This document shows, piece after piece, positions 26,395 to 34,907 of a DNA stretch of 53,757 bases. Position numbers and translations under genes: made by a program. The DNA is from Ahrensia marina (GTDB lineage Bacteria > Pseudomonadota > Alphaproteobacteria > Rhizobiales > Rhizobiaceae): positions 1 through 53,757 of the forward strand of contig NZ_JXMU01000027.1 of NCBI RefSeq assembly GCF_001293565.1. Reading direction: 5' to 3'. The notes beneath the pieces are model-generated. The model saw only the letters and a program-made list of their open reading frames with translations, did no database searches and was not told the origin of the DNA. The first letter of the stretch is position 1. Every line of letters begins with the position of its first letter.

Positions 26395-28065
26395 ATGACA
26401 GCTATGAAGATGTTAATTCAGGCGTGCAGATTAATCATTTGCGTCTGCATGCTGCTCAGTTCCTTCGCCCTATTACCAGCGCAGGGGCAAGATGGTGAAA
26501 GTGGTGCCAACACATTTGCGTTCGAGGAAAAGACAATCAATGAGGGGTTGCCCGCCGTTACCTCGCCTTTGCGGCTCGATACGCCCAGAGCTACCATCGA
26601 AACATTTCTTGATGCGGTGCGCCAGGATGATTTTTTAAGAGCTGGCCGCGCATTAAATTTGAATGCAATTCCAGTTGAAGAGCAAGCCAAGCGGGCACCG
26701 GAACTTGCGTTGCAGATGGCGTTTATTTTGCGGCGTCATGACTTGATCGTCTGGGATGATCTACCCGATCAGCCAGATGCGCGGGTGCTTCCAGGCTTAC
26801 AGCAATCATCAAGTCCTTACAGCCGACGGTCTGTTGAGCTCGGTGTTGTCAATGTGGACGGACGGCCTGTGCCTATAAGTCTTCAACGTTTTATGTCGCC
26901 TGACAGTGAGGCCGTATGGCTGTTCTCTCCGTTTGCGGTCAAAAGAGTGCCTGATCTTTATGGTGAGACGGAGCACGATTTCCTTAGCCGTTGGTATCCA
27001 CTTCGCGACCGTGTCGATATGCTCGGAAAACCGTCCGTTCTGGAGTGGACGGCTGCGGCGATCCTCTTATTGCTGGCGTTGCTTTTCTGGTTTTCACTCG
27101 CATATATCGTGCGCGCTATTATCCGCAAATTGCCATTGCGATATTGGAGCACGGCAAGAAGAATTACAATCCCGTTTGCAACAATAATAACGGCCTTGCT
27201 GTTTCGTATCTGCCTGACAGAATTTGTGATATTAACGGGCCCCGTCGCTTCATGGCTGGATATAGCATCAGAAGCTATCGGGCTGGTCGCTGGGGCATGG
27301 CTGGTTGTTCAATTATCTTCAACTTTAAGCCTCGCCTTAAGCCAGAAATATGTTGTGCCGCTGGGTGTCGATGATCCGGAAAACCGGCGTTTTAAGACAA
27401 CAATGTATGTGGTGCGCAGACTGGCTTTAGTGGCCGTGGCACTTTTAAGTATCGGTTACATTCTGCTGCGGGTTGAAATTTTTGAGTCCTTTGGAATTTC
27501 TGTGCTGGCTTCAGCGGGTGCTTTGGGTGTTCTGGTTGCGATCGCAGCCCGCCCATTGCTTGGAAATATGGTATCAGGCTTGCAGATTGCCCTGACAGAC
27601 CCCGTCCGTATTGGCGATGTTGTCGTATATGATGACCAGTGGGCCACTGTTGAAGATATTTCATTTGCTCACACGGTACTTCGAACGCTCACCGAAACCC
27701 GCCTCATCGTTCCTCATAGTGATTTTCTATCCCGGCCTTTCGAGAACTGGTCAAAGGATGGAGAAGAGGTGCGCCGCATCGTGAAAATTCCTGTCGATTA
27801 TAGGATTGATGTCGAAAAGATCAGGCAAAAAGTCGAAGAGATTGTCGAGGCGGACCCCCGTTCAACAGAACAGCCACCCGAGGTTGAGGTGGTCGAGTTA
27901 ACTGAAGAAGTGGCGATTTTATGGGTATGGGTATCCGGCACAACAGCTTTGACTTCATGGTATTTGCATAATGAGGTACGCGAAAAGCTGGTGGCCTATA
28001 TTCGGGAACTTGAAGGCGGCGCTTACTTACCTCGCCGGCGTCATTTGGTCGTGGGGCAGGAATGA
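26395..28065 (+). CDS. MscS-family mechanosensitive ion channel with periplasmic N-domain
   Basis: A 556-residue inner-membrane channel. A signal peptide (about 1-31, ending near LPAQGQ) leads to a roughly 180-residue periplasmic domain. Membrane segments follow from about 220 (AAAILLLLALLFWFSLAYIV). The pore helix and beta domain have the MscS hallmarks GISVLASAGALGVLVAIAARPLLGNMVSGLQIALTDPVRIGDVVVY and VPHSDFLSRPFENW. The protein releases solutes on hypo-osmotic shock. Next to a stress-promoter-driven PRC-barrel gene, it suggests an osmotic/envelope-stress neighbourhood, although a separate message is likely. Confidence 0.93.
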   Translation: MTAMKMLIQACRLIICVCMLLSSFALLPAQGQDGESGANTFAFEEKTINEGLPAVTSPLRLDTPRATIETFLDAVRQDDFLRAGRALNLNAIPVEEQAKRAPELALQMAFILRRHDLIVWDDLPDQPDARVLPGLQQSSSPYSRRSVELGVVNVDGRPVPISLQRFMSPDSEAVWLFSPFAVKRVPDLYGETEHDFLSRWYPLRDRVDMLGKPSVLEWTAAAILLLLALLFWFSLAYIVRAIIRKLPLRYWSTARRITIPFATIITALLFRICLTEFVILTGPVASWLDIASEAIGLVAGAWLVVQLSSTLSLALSQKYVVPLGVDDPENRRFKTTMYVVRRLALVAVALLSIGYILLRVEIFESFGISVLASAGALGVLVAIAARPLLGNMVSGLQIALTDPVRIGDVVVYDDQWATVEDISFAHTVLRTLTETRLIVPHSDFLSRPFENWSKDGEEVRRIVKIPVDYRIDVEKIRQKVEEIVEADPRSTEQPPEVEVVELTEEVAILWVWVSGTTALTSWYLHNEVREKLVAYIRELEGGAYLPRRRHLVVGQE

Positions 28066-28268
28066 GGCACCAAGTTCGATTTCGGGGTAATTTATAAGTC
28101 TATTTCTTCAATTCCAAATCCGAATTCCGGGATTGAAAATAGAAAATCAGTAGCGTCTTCTTATTCGCGATTTGCAGCAGAGTTGGCACGTTTGGCTGAT
28201 GTCGCTCCAATTGTGCGATCAATACCGAGTCGCTCGAACCCGGCATCCTCGCAATTTTAGATATCGTT
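28066..28268. other. Intergenic stretch with a weak hairpin after mscS
   Basis: Between the channel stop and the stress promoter I see an imperfect inverted repeat TTCAATTCC / GGGATTGAA (28107-28115 and 28129-28137, 13-base loop). It has no T-tract, so it is at best a weak terminator. Nothing else is evident. Confidence 0.4.
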
Positions 28269-28293
28269 GGAACCAACTGGGACGTTGCTCGTT
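28269..28293 (+). promoter_or_regulatory. EcfG-type general stress response promoter
   Basis: GGAAC (28269-28273), 16 bases, then CGTT (28290-28293). This matches exactly the GGAAC-N16/17-CGTT consensus of the alphaproteobacterial EcfG/RpoE2 sigma factor. It lies 73 bases before the ATG of the PRC-barrel gene, on the right strand. Confidence 0.75.
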
Positions 28294-28366
28294 AAGCAGT
28301 TGGATAGCAGGTCCATGACTGGGGCCGCCAAAAAACACTTCAACCAATCTGAAGGGAGAAATAACA

Positions 28367-29305
28367 ATGAAAAAGATTATTGCAGCAACGGCAGCAAGCT
28401 TGATGCTTTCAACAGCAGCATTCGCAGAGAGCCAGACAGGAAGCTTTTCGATGTATGAAGCCGAGCAAAGCGGCGATATTTATGCATCTAACTTCATCGG
28501 TATGCGCGTATACTCTGCAGAAAAAGATTATGATTCACTGACTGCCGAAACACGCATTGAAGCTGGCGCGGAAACAGAATGGGACGATATCGGCGAAGTA
28601 AACGATGTTATTCTGGGAACTGATGGACAGGTTAAAGCAGTAATTTTGGGTGTTGGCGGTTTTATTGGTCTTGGTGAAAAGGATGTGGCTGTCAATATGG
28701 ACAGCTTGAAACTTGTTGCAGAGAAAGATGATGAAGATGACTTTTTCATTGTTGTAAATACTACTAAGCAACAGTTGACGGAAGCGCCGGAATATTCTCG
28801 TCTATCTGAAAGCGAAATGGCGGAAGCCAACAGCAACGACGATGCCGCAATGGAGCAAACTGCAGAATCCGTTGAGCAAAAACCTGCTGAGCAGGAGAAA
28901 ATGGCCGCTAATTCTGAGATGAAAACTGAAGAGCCGGTTGCAACCCAAGAAACTGCAGTGGTTGAAGAACGACCTGGCACGCCATTTGTAGCGCCTAACA
29001 TTGAGCGTGAAGGTTACGAAACTGCTCGCGTCGATGAGCTAACGACCGAAGACCTTACAGGCGCACGCATTTATGGCGTTAATGATGAAGATATCGGTGA
29101 AATCGATAAGCTCATCATGGGTGATAGTAAGGAACTTAAGCAAGCGATCTTGGATGTTGGTGGCTTTTTGGGAATTGGCGAACACCGCGTCGCAGTCTCA
29201 ATGGATGAGCTACGCATTATCCGCAATGCCGAAGGCGGCGATGTGCGTGTCTATCTTGATGCTTCCCAGGAAGAGCTTGAAGCGCAGCCTGAATATAACG
29301 GATAA
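28367..29305 (+). CDS. Secreted protein with two PRC-barrel domains
   Basis: A 312-residue exported protein with signal peptide MKKIIAATAASLMLSTAAFA and GAAGGGAG before the ATG. Two PRC-barrel repeats are visible. The first (about 65-115) has WDDIGEVNDVILGTDGQVKAVILGVGGFIGLGEKDVAV; the second (about 228-285) has DLTGARIYGVNDEDIGEIDKLIMG and VGGFLGIGEHRVAV. The linker is rich in Glu, Ala and Gln and looks disordered. PRC-barrel proteins of this kind are common members of the general stress regulon in Rhizobiales, in line with the promoter upstream. The molecular role in the periplasm is unknown. A strong terminator follows. Confidence 0.92.
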   Translation: MKKIIAATAASLMLSTAAFAESQTGSFSMYEAEQSGDIYASNFIGMRVYSAEKDYDSLTAETRIEAGAETEWDDIGEVNDVILGTDGQVKAVILGVGGFIGLGEKDVAVNMDSLKLVAEKDDEDDFFIVVNTTKQQLTEAPEYSRLSESEMAEANSNDDAAMEQTAESVEQKPAEQEKMAANSEMKTEEPVATQETAVVEERPGTPFVAPNIEREGYETARVDELTTEDLTGARIYGVNDEDIGEIDKLIMGDSKELKQAILDVGGFLGIGEHRVAVSMDELRIIRNAEGGDVRVYLDASQEELEAQPEYNG

Positions 29306-29340
29306 TCTCAGGGCGGTTTCTGAGAATACCAAACGCAATG

Positions 29341-29367
29341 AACGCGGCCTTGACGGTCGCGTTTTTT
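29341..29367 (+). terminator. Rho-independent terminator of the PRC-barrel gene
   Basis: A nine-pair GC-rich stem (AACGCGGCC / GGTCGCGTT, one G-T wobble) with a TTGAC loop, followed by a run of six T. It lies 36 bases after the stop. The 290 bases after it, up to the first mobilisation-region ORF, hold nothing I can recognise. Confidence 0.88.
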
Positions 29368-29657
29368 GCACGCGGGCATTTATTATGCATTTGCAGTCGG
29401 CAGTGTTGCAATCAAACCAACGCCGCTAGCCCATAAAGTTACAAAGCCAGCGCCAACAATTTGAACAACCTTCTCTCAATTTTGAGGTTCGAAGGCTTCT
29501 GCACAAGAAGCTGCGATCTGGTAGCTTCCTAATTGTTTTTATCGCGGCCATAAGCACCTGTCATTCGCGCTAATTTTTTATTGAGATGATGCCGTTGATT
29601 TATTCACGGGATCTACCCTAGGCGGAATAAAAGAGCGGTAGTAATCAGTTTAAATTG

Positions 29658-29789
29658 GTGGAAATAGAAATATTGGTGCGCTTGGACAGCGACACATCGA
29701 ACGAACTTATTGAAATTTTAGAAGACTGGAAAACTGTTTTGTCAAACGCTGGTGTGACACCTCAAGACTTGCGAGGGCCAAAACCATGA
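29658..29789 (+). CDS. Small hypothetical ORF ahead of the mobilisation genes
   Basis: A GTG-started frame of 43 codons (VEIEILVRLDSDTSNELIEI...) ending in GVTPQDLRGPKP. It stops with TGA in an ATGA overlap with the old start of the MobC-like gene, the layout expected of a coupled upstream gene. The composition looks protein-like, but there is no family match and no strong ribosome site. The 5' end is uncertain (a TTG one codon earlier is possible). The AT-rich sequence just before it would be the usual place for oriT, although I cannot point to a specific nick site. Confidence 0.35.
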   Translation: MEIEILVRLDSDTSNELIEILEDWKTVLSNAGVTPQDLRGPKP

Positions 29790-30231
29790 GCGGCGTTTGC
29801 CCTTAAAAACTAAGCCTTTTGCCATACGTTTGAGTGATGCTTAACGCGCCGAGCTTGAACGCCGCGCTGGTGAGATGGCGCTTGGCACATATATCAAAGC
29901 CGCTTTGTTTGCCGATCATGATGATCGCAGGCAGCGCGGTGCGCGTGCGCCTGTCAAAGATCATGCGGCGCTAGGACGAGTGTTGGCCTGTCTTGGACAA
30001 TCGCGTCTTGGCGAAAGCATGCAGCAGCTCTCTCATGCTTCAAAGAGCGGTACGCTCTATATTGATGATGATGTGCCAAAGGCGATTGAACAAGCCTGTG
30101 AAGATATCATGGTGATGCGCTTGCTATTAATGCGGGCGGTGGGCTTTCAAATGCCTGATGATAAAGAGTTGCCTCAATCCGTATCGGACTTGTTTGCTGA
30201 TGCTGCTCGTGTTGACGGTGACACGTCATGA
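29786..30231 (+). pseudogene. MobC-like relaxosome protein, 5' end broken
   Basis: The downstream 118 codons (from an ATG at 29875) encode a MobC-like protein: MALGTYIKAALF, then KDHAALGRVLACLGQSRLGESMQQLSHA and DIMVMRLLLMRAVG. In the same frame upstream one reads ERRLPLKTKPFAIRLSDA, a TAA at 29842, then RAELERRAGE, which together are the ribbon-helix-helix DNA-binding start of the family. The natural ATG at 29786 is out of frame with it. So the gene has lost its first 30 residues to a nonsense codon and a small indel; a shortened product from 29875 would lack the DNA-binding strand. It overlaps the relaxase by four bases (ATGA). Confidence 0.7.
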
Positions 30232-31508
30232 TCTTGAAAGGCTCACAGCGCAGCGGTGCAAAGAACCTGTCCGAACATTTGATGAATGACAAAGACAATG
30301 ATCATGTAACACTCTATGAGCTACGTGGATTCGTTGGACGTAATTTACATGAGGCATTGGCCGAAGCGCATGCGATCTCCAAAGGCACAAAGTGTCAGCA
30401 ATATATGTTCTCGCTGAGCTTCAATCCGCCCAAGGATCAAAATGCAAGCGAGCAAGATTTATTGGATGCCATTGAGCGGGCAGAAAGAGCAGTCGGCTTG
30501 GATAATCAACCACGGGCCATCGTCTTTCATGAAAAAGTGGGGCGGCGACACGCCCATGTTGTTTGGTCACGCATTGATGCCAATACCATGACAGCAATCA
30601 ATCTGCCGCACTTTAAAAACCGATTGATGAGTTTATCGCGTGAACTCTATTTAGAGCATGGTTGGGATTTGCCCGATGGGCTGCGCTGTGATGGTGGCCG
30701 GTCACCGCTCAACTTTACTTTGGCAGAATGGCAACAAGCCAAACGGCTTAAACTTGATCCGCGTGAGATCAAACGAAGCTTTATCGAAGCATGGCAGCAA
30801 TCCGATAGTGTCAAAGCCTTTCAGAATGCGCTGGAAGAACGGGGCTACTTTCTAGCCAAGGGTGATCGACGTGGCTTTGTAGCGCTCAACATTGAGGGCG
30901 AAGTGTTTTCTGTCGCGCGGATGGTCGGTGTTAAAACAAAAGAGGTCAAAGCCAAGCTCGGCACACCAGAACAACTCGATGGCGTGGATGACACACGCAA
31001 GCGCATTCAATCCAAAGTAAACGATAAGCTGCATGGCTTTATTGATGATGTGGATCGCAAACGCCAACAGGATTTTGAGCCACTCAATCAACAGCGTCAA
31101 GCAATGGTGAGCGCGCACCGCGATGAGCGAACCAAACTCAAGTCTGGTCAACAAGCACGCGAGAAACGCGAAGCCGCAGAACGATCCCTGCGATTGAACA
31201 AAGGGCTGCGTGGTCTTTGGGATAAGGTCACAGGCCAATCATCCAAAGTCAAAACACAAAACGAGCGCGAAGCGTGGGACGCCGCCAAGCGCGATCAGCA
31301 GCAACGCGATGATCTGGTCAAAGCGCAGATGGTTGAGCGGCGTAAGCTTCAAATCCAAATTGAGAAGCTGCGCCGCAAACATGCACAGGACCGCAGACTA
31401 CTGGCGCGGGAGATATTGCAAACGATGCGGATGGCGCAGCAGTCAGAGCGCATGCAGGCAATGGAGCGGCAACGCGAACAAACCCGCTATCGCGGGCCGA
31501 GTTTGTAA
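30228..31508 (+). CDS. Mobilisation relaxase (MobA/VirD2-like)
   Basis: A 426-residue relaxase that nicks at oriT and pilots the transferred strand. The N-terminal part (MILKGSQRSGAKNLSEHLMN...) leads to the metal-binding triad H101, H108, H110 in FHEKVGRRHAHVVWSRID. A likely catalytic Tyr is near the N-terminus (TLYELRGF). From about 260 the protein becomes long, charged, coiled-coil helix (RQQDFEPLNQQRQAM; EKREAAERSLRLNKG), typical of mobilisable elements. The frame is intact, unlike its MobC partner. No coupling protein or mating-pore gene is present, so the element would have been mobilisable rather than self-transmissible. Confidence 0.88.
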   Translation: MILKGSQRSGAKNLSEHLMNDKDNDHVTLYELRGFVGRNLHEALAEAHAISKGTKCQQYMFSLSFNPPKDQNASEQDLLDAIERAERAVGLDNQPRAIVFHEKVGRRHAHVVWSRIDANTMTAINLPHFKNRLMSLSRELYLEHGWDLPDGLRCDGGRSPLNFTLAEWQQAKRLKLDPREIKRSFIEAWQQSDSVKAFQNALEERGYFLAKGDRRGFVALNIEGEVFSVARMVGVKTKEVKAKLGTPEQLDGVDDTRKRIQSKVNDKLHGFIDDVDRKRQQDFEPLNQQRQAMVSAHRDERTKLKSGQQAREKREAAERSLRLNKGLRGLWDKVTGQSSKVKTQNEREAWDAAKRDQQQRDDLVKAQMVERRKLQIQIEKLRRKHAQDRRLLAREILQTMRMAQQSERMQAMERQREQTRYRGPSL

Positions 31509-31532
31509 AATTACTCTGGAAGCACTCATTGC

Positions 31533-31835
31533 TTAATCAAACGCATCTTCCCAATTTTGACCGCCATAGAAAATGCGCAAAATTGTAATGATGCTATCTG
31601 ACACGATAAATGCAATTGTCAGTCGTTTTTCAAATCCAACGATGCGCAAACCTGAACGGATATCATCGCGTGATTGACCACGCTTCGATGCAAAGTCAAA
31701 GTCCTCGCAATAGGTCTCAATGCGTTCAATATACCCCATTGCAATGGCAGGACTGGCTTTGTCGCTTATCCAATTATAAAGCGCAAACAGGTCGCCTCGG
31801 GCTTCGGGCGAAAATTCAACAGTTCGTTGTATCAC
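31533..31835 (-). CDS. parE: ParE/RelE-superfamily toxin
   Basis: A 100-residue toxin with the compact RelE/ParE fold pattern: VEFSPEARGDLFALYNWISDKASP at the start and GLRIVGFEKRLTIAFIVSDSIITILRIFYGGQNWEDAF at the end. ParE toxins poison DNA gyrase. It overlaps the antitoxin gene by four bases, antitoxin first, the usual order. It faces the relaxase gene tail to tail and probably stabilises the element. Confidence 0.9.
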   Translation of the reverse strand: MIQRTVEFSPEARGDLFALYNWISDKASPAIAMGYIERIETYCEDFDFASKRGQSRDDIRSGLRIVGFEKRLTIAFIVSDSIITILRIFYGGQNWEDAFD

Positions 31836-32104
31836 GCGCTGCCTTCGGCTTTTTCATTATGATGGGCGCGGATTTCATCAAACACGGATTTGGCAGGAAT
31901 GCCACGTGATGGGTCTTGCATCATCGCATCATAGGCAGGCGCAACCTGTTGGTGTAGCCAGTTTTCAACGGCGCGGTCACGTTCTTGCAACGCCCGAAGT
32001 CCTGCACGGACAACTTCGCTTACAGATGCGTAATCGCCAGAATTCACTTTCTGGTCAATATAGGTGGCGTGTTCATCGGGCAAACTGATAGTTCTTTTAT
32101 CCAT
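31832..32104 (-). CDS. parD: ParD-type antitoxin
   Basis: A 90-residue antitoxin with an N-terminal ribbon-helix-helix (KRTISLPDEHATYIDQKVNSGDYASVSEVVRAGLRAL, about 3-40), which binds DNA as a dimer. The acidic/helical C-terminal tail (AMMQDPSRGIPAKSVFDEIRAHHNEK) would wrap the toxin. It should autorepress the pair from the palindrome just upstream. Confidence 0.92.
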   Translation of the reverse strand: MDKRTISLPDEHATYIDQKVNSGDYASVSEVVRAGLRALQERDRAVENWLHQQVAPAYDAMMQDPSRGIPAKSVFDEIRAHHNEKAEGSA

Positions 32105-32138
32105 AAAATCATCCTTTCAATATCCAATATATCAGAAA

Positions 32139-32155
32139 GTATGATTTATTCATAC
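32139..32155. promoter_or_regulatory. Candidate ParD operator
   Basis: GTATGA-TTTAT-TCATAC is a perfect inverted repeat 34 bases upstream of the parD start. It straddles the stop codon of the neighbouring T5orf172 gene. Position and symmetry fit autoregulation by the ribbon-helix-helix antitoxin. Confidence 0.5.
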
Positions 32156-32664
32156 CTAATTATCTTTGACTGCCAATAACGGAATTTCGTCAGGCATCTA
32201 ATCACTCGCTTTATGCTGGTTTGGCTGTTTTTCCGTAGAAAACGGGATTTAACAATCCTCTCTCGACTTTGCTCAAGTGTGAATTCAGACATGCCTGTAC
32301 CATTCATCATATAAGTGAAGTTTATAGAGTTAGAATTTATGTCTTGATCGTCTAATGCACGAAATTCATCCAAAAAATATTCAAAGAACTCATCGTTCCC
32401 GAAATCATACCATTCACTTTGTTTCCAGAATTGGGCCAAACCAATATGAATAGAATTTTCTTTTTCTCGATGATTCCAAAATGGCTTGATCCCAATAATC
32501 CTCATATCAGGTATCCAAGTCTTTGCTTCTTTTATGCGTTTTCTAGGGTTGATGGATCTTCCAATTTTTAGCATTTCAGTATGCTGGATAACATAAATAA
32601 AACCGGGATCGATTGGTTGAACATAAAAATTGCTCAGTGATTTAGATGGGATAAATTGGATCAC
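32146..32664 (-). CDS. T5orf172 (GIY-YIG-like) domain protein
   Basis: A 172-residue protein whose first third matches the T5orf172/MUG113 branch of the GIY-YIG nuclease superfamily: GFIYVIQHTEMLKIGRSINPRKRIKEAKTW (pattern GxIYVI at 21-26, KIGxSxNPxKRI at 33-44). The rest (HREKENSIHIGLAQFWKQSEWYDF, with a histidine and glutamate that fit the later nuclease positions) is less conserved. Its start overlaps the stop of the upstream gene (ATGA at 32661-32664), so the two are coupled. A DNA-nicking or nuclease role in element maintenance or defence is inferred; the catalytic set is not fully verifiable by eye. AT content is higher than in flanking host genes. Confidence 0.7.
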   Translation of the reverse strand: MIQFIPSKSLSNFYVQPIDPGFIYVIQHTEMLKIGRSINPRKRIKEAKTWIPDMRIIGIKPFWNHREKENSIHIGLAQFWKQSEWYDFGNDEFFEYFLDEFRALDDQDINSNSINFTYMMNGTGMSEFTLEQSRERIVKSRFLRKNSQTSIKRVIRCLTKFRYWQSKIIRYE

Positions 32665-33092
32665 GTCAAAGCCTTAATTGATGCAACGTACCATTCAGCA
32701 TACGCTGGTGATGCATTTTTCAATTCTTCGTGTGGATCAATCTCATGGATCTCGAAGTCCGGAGGCATTAAAAATTTTATTTCACGACGTAAAAGACACC
32801 CGACTACGTAGTCATATCCAATGTCGTGATCCTCTTGAAAATTGATTGCATAAAGGCCGAAGTGTTTTTGAATAAGCGGATCTAGAACAGAATAAATAAA
32901 CTGCAGTGACAGCCATATAAAACTTTGATCATCTTCAGCCGCACAAAAATGCTGAATTGAGTTTCTTGTCTCTTTCATCGGTTGATAAATATCAGGGCAA
33001 GGAATAGTTTCACCCGTTGCAGCCCACATAACTTTGGGTAGCTTGTCGAAGTCATGCGTCCTGCCTTTTCTTACTAAATCTTCAAAGCTCAT
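32661..33092 (-). CDS. Hypothetical protein with an RNxxxH (HEPN-like) motif
   Basis: A 143-residue, mostly helical protein with no signal peptide. MKETRNSIQHFCAAEDD around residues 39-55 contains R43-N44-x3-H48, the Rx4H pattern with polar residue after Arg found in HEPN ribonucleases. The following SFIWLSLQFIYSVLDPLIQKHFG is a plausible second helix of such a bundle. The motif is short, so this is suggestive only. It is the first gene of a coupled pair with the T5orf172 protein, in a toxin-antitoxin-rich island. I do not recognise the full-length family. Confidence 0.6.
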   Translation of the reverse strand: MSFEDLVRKGRTHDFDKLPKVMWAATGETIPCPDIYQPMKETRNSIQHFCAAEDDQSFIWLSLQFIYSVLDPLIQKHFGLYAINFQEDHDIGYDYVVGCLLRREIKFLMPPDFEIHEIDPHEELKNASPAYAEWYVASIKALT

Positions 33093-33337
33093 TTATTCAT
33101 TTTTGTCACTTAGGTTAAAAAAATCTTTGAAAATCAATAATGGTTGCACTTTTGCAATTACTGCTTTTAGGTAAAGTTCTCCCGCGTGTGCACTATTAAC
33201 GACAGACATAAATCCCTAATGTGTATTTCCCGGACCAAAAAAACTGCGTGATGGCTTGCTTGCGCTAGAGCACCAGTAGCATAATGCAAAATCTGATTGG
33301 GGATGTTCGACAAAGCCTTATGCATTTTTACCGTTTT

Positions 33338-33620
33338 CTAGTTGTGTTGTTGTACAGTCCTAAGTCGATCAAAGAAATCTGGCTGTTTTCCGCTAAGCTC
33401 AGCCAATATTTTGTCTTTTGTTTTTGATGAACGAAACATTTGATAATGAGATACAATTATTATTTCCGCAGACGGCTGCTACAAGGTTGATTGCTTCATC
33501 AACAACGTCTTGGTTATTAAATTTAGACGTTGCTCGATAATCAGACTGGGAAATCAGTAACCGGAAGTGTATAATACGAACCTGTCCGTCGTCAGAGATT
33601 TCTGAACAGATTACAGCTTA
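33338..33620 (-). pseudogene. Remnant of an unknown gene, frameshifted
   Basis: On the minus strand a protein-like frame runs from just after a TAA near 33618 (AVICSEISDDGQVRIIHFRL, then SDYRATSKFNNQDVVDEAINLVAAVCG) to about 33430. It then continues in another frame as SSKTKDKILAELSGKQPDFFDRLRTVQQHN to a TAG at 33338. This looks like the C-terminal end of one gene with one frameshift, cut at its 5' side near the IS remnant. The family is not recognised. The 245 bases between its end and the RNxxxH gene show nothing else. Confidence 0.5.
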
Positions 33621-33656
33621 GGTTAAGCGAGTATCTGGCTTATCTGTTTGTTGAGT

Positions 33657-34387
33657 TTAAGCGGCTTGCTTACGGTATTGCAAGCGGCGTTCGTTGATCG
33701 TGTTTTGTTTGATCCTTTCACGTTGTTGCAGGATTTCGTCGCCGCGTCCGAAGCAGACATCGGCGGGGGTTAGGTTCTGCAGGCTTTCATGGTACCGCTT
33801 ATGATTGCAATAGCCGATGAACCTGACGATCTGGCCTTTCAGATCGCCGGAGAGGAATTAGTTTTCCAGCAGGATACGGTTCTTGAGGGTTTGATGCCAT
33901 CTCTCGATCTTGCCCTAGGTTTGTGGATGGTAGGGTGCGCCACGAACATGATCCATGCCGTTGTCGTCGAGCCATTCAGCTAGTTCGGTGGCAATGTAAC
34001 TGGAGCCATTATCCGACAGTAGTCTTGGTCGGTGACGGACATTGACCTGACACAGCCGGAGGCCTGCAAGACGAGTTGTAGAATGTCTGTGACATCACTG
34101 GCCTGCATCGTGGTGCACAACTTCCATGCGATGACGTAGCGGCTGTAGTCGTCCAAGATGGTTGACAGATAGAACCATTCCCAGCCAATGACCTTGAGAT
34201 AGGTGAAGTCCGTCTGCCACAGTTGATTGGGCGCTGTGGTCTTGTCTTGATACTCATCAGCAGCCTTGATCACCACAAAGGCGGGGCTGGTGATGAGGTC
34301 GTGAGTCTTCAATAGCCGGTAGACACTGGCTTCCGACAGGAAGTAACGCTTGGCGTCAGTGAAACTGAAAGCCAACTCTGTCCATTA
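33657..34387 (-). mobile_element. IS3-family transposase remnant (orfB)
   Basis: A decayed integrase-core transposase. The readable N-side part (about 33990-34375) has SEASVYRLLKTHDLI, NQLWQTDFTYLKVIGWEWFYLSTILDDYSRYVIAWKL, with the first catalytic Asp in QTDFTY. After a frameshift near the SVTDQD / DNGS position, the C-terminal end is readable in another frame as RYHESLQNLTPADVCFGRGDEILQQRERIK to the stop at 33657. Its start is missing: at 34387 the sequence switches abruptly to a DUF3560 fragment. The element cannot be active. No clear terminal inverted repeats could be identified. Confidence 0.8.
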
Positions 34388-34907
34388 GGCGCTGACGGGA
34401 AACAGGATGCGCAGGCATCGAAAAGAGAAAATGAGGCAAGCGCGTTTCGTAAGGCCGCGCAAATTATTTCGGAACGCTTTGCCTATGGTCAACCGATCTT
34501 GTCCGGTCAACATTCTGAAAGCAAGGCGCGTAAAGATCATGACCGCATGACCAATAATGACAATAAGGCGGCGAAGGCACAAAAGGCCGTTGGATATTGG
34601 CTTTATAGTGCTGAAGGTGTTGAGCGTCATGCGAACCGCAAGAATAGCCCAAAGGTTCGAGCAGGGCGCATTAAAGCGCTTTTAACAGAATTGCGCGACC
34701 TGCAACGCCGGTTAAACTTTGCGCATAAGTTTCTTGATGTTTGGCGCAACAGCGCGAACCGATGAGGCAATAAATTTTGTGTTAGGCTGGACTCAATATG
34801 GCGGCTATAAGTTGTTTAATGCGGTCAACGCCGGTGAAATGTCACCAGAAAAGGCAAGAGAAGCGGCGATTAAATCAGCGCGTAACGTCATCAAAGTGAC
34901 AATCTGA
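34388..34907 (+). pseudogene. DUF3560-type protein fragment, frameshifted
   Basis: The readable protein is ISERFAYGQPILSGQHSESKARKDHDRM near 34460-34550, then KAVGYWLYSAEGVERHANRKN and RRLNFAHKFLDVWRNSANR. This is the DUF3560 pattern (GQPILxGHHSE...), found on rhizobial plasmids and ICEs. After about 34764 the frame ends, and the protein continues in another frame (INFVLGWTQYGGYKLFNAVNAGEMSPEKAREAA) to a stop at 34907. The N-terminus is lost at the junction with the transposase remnant. Confidence 0.7.
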
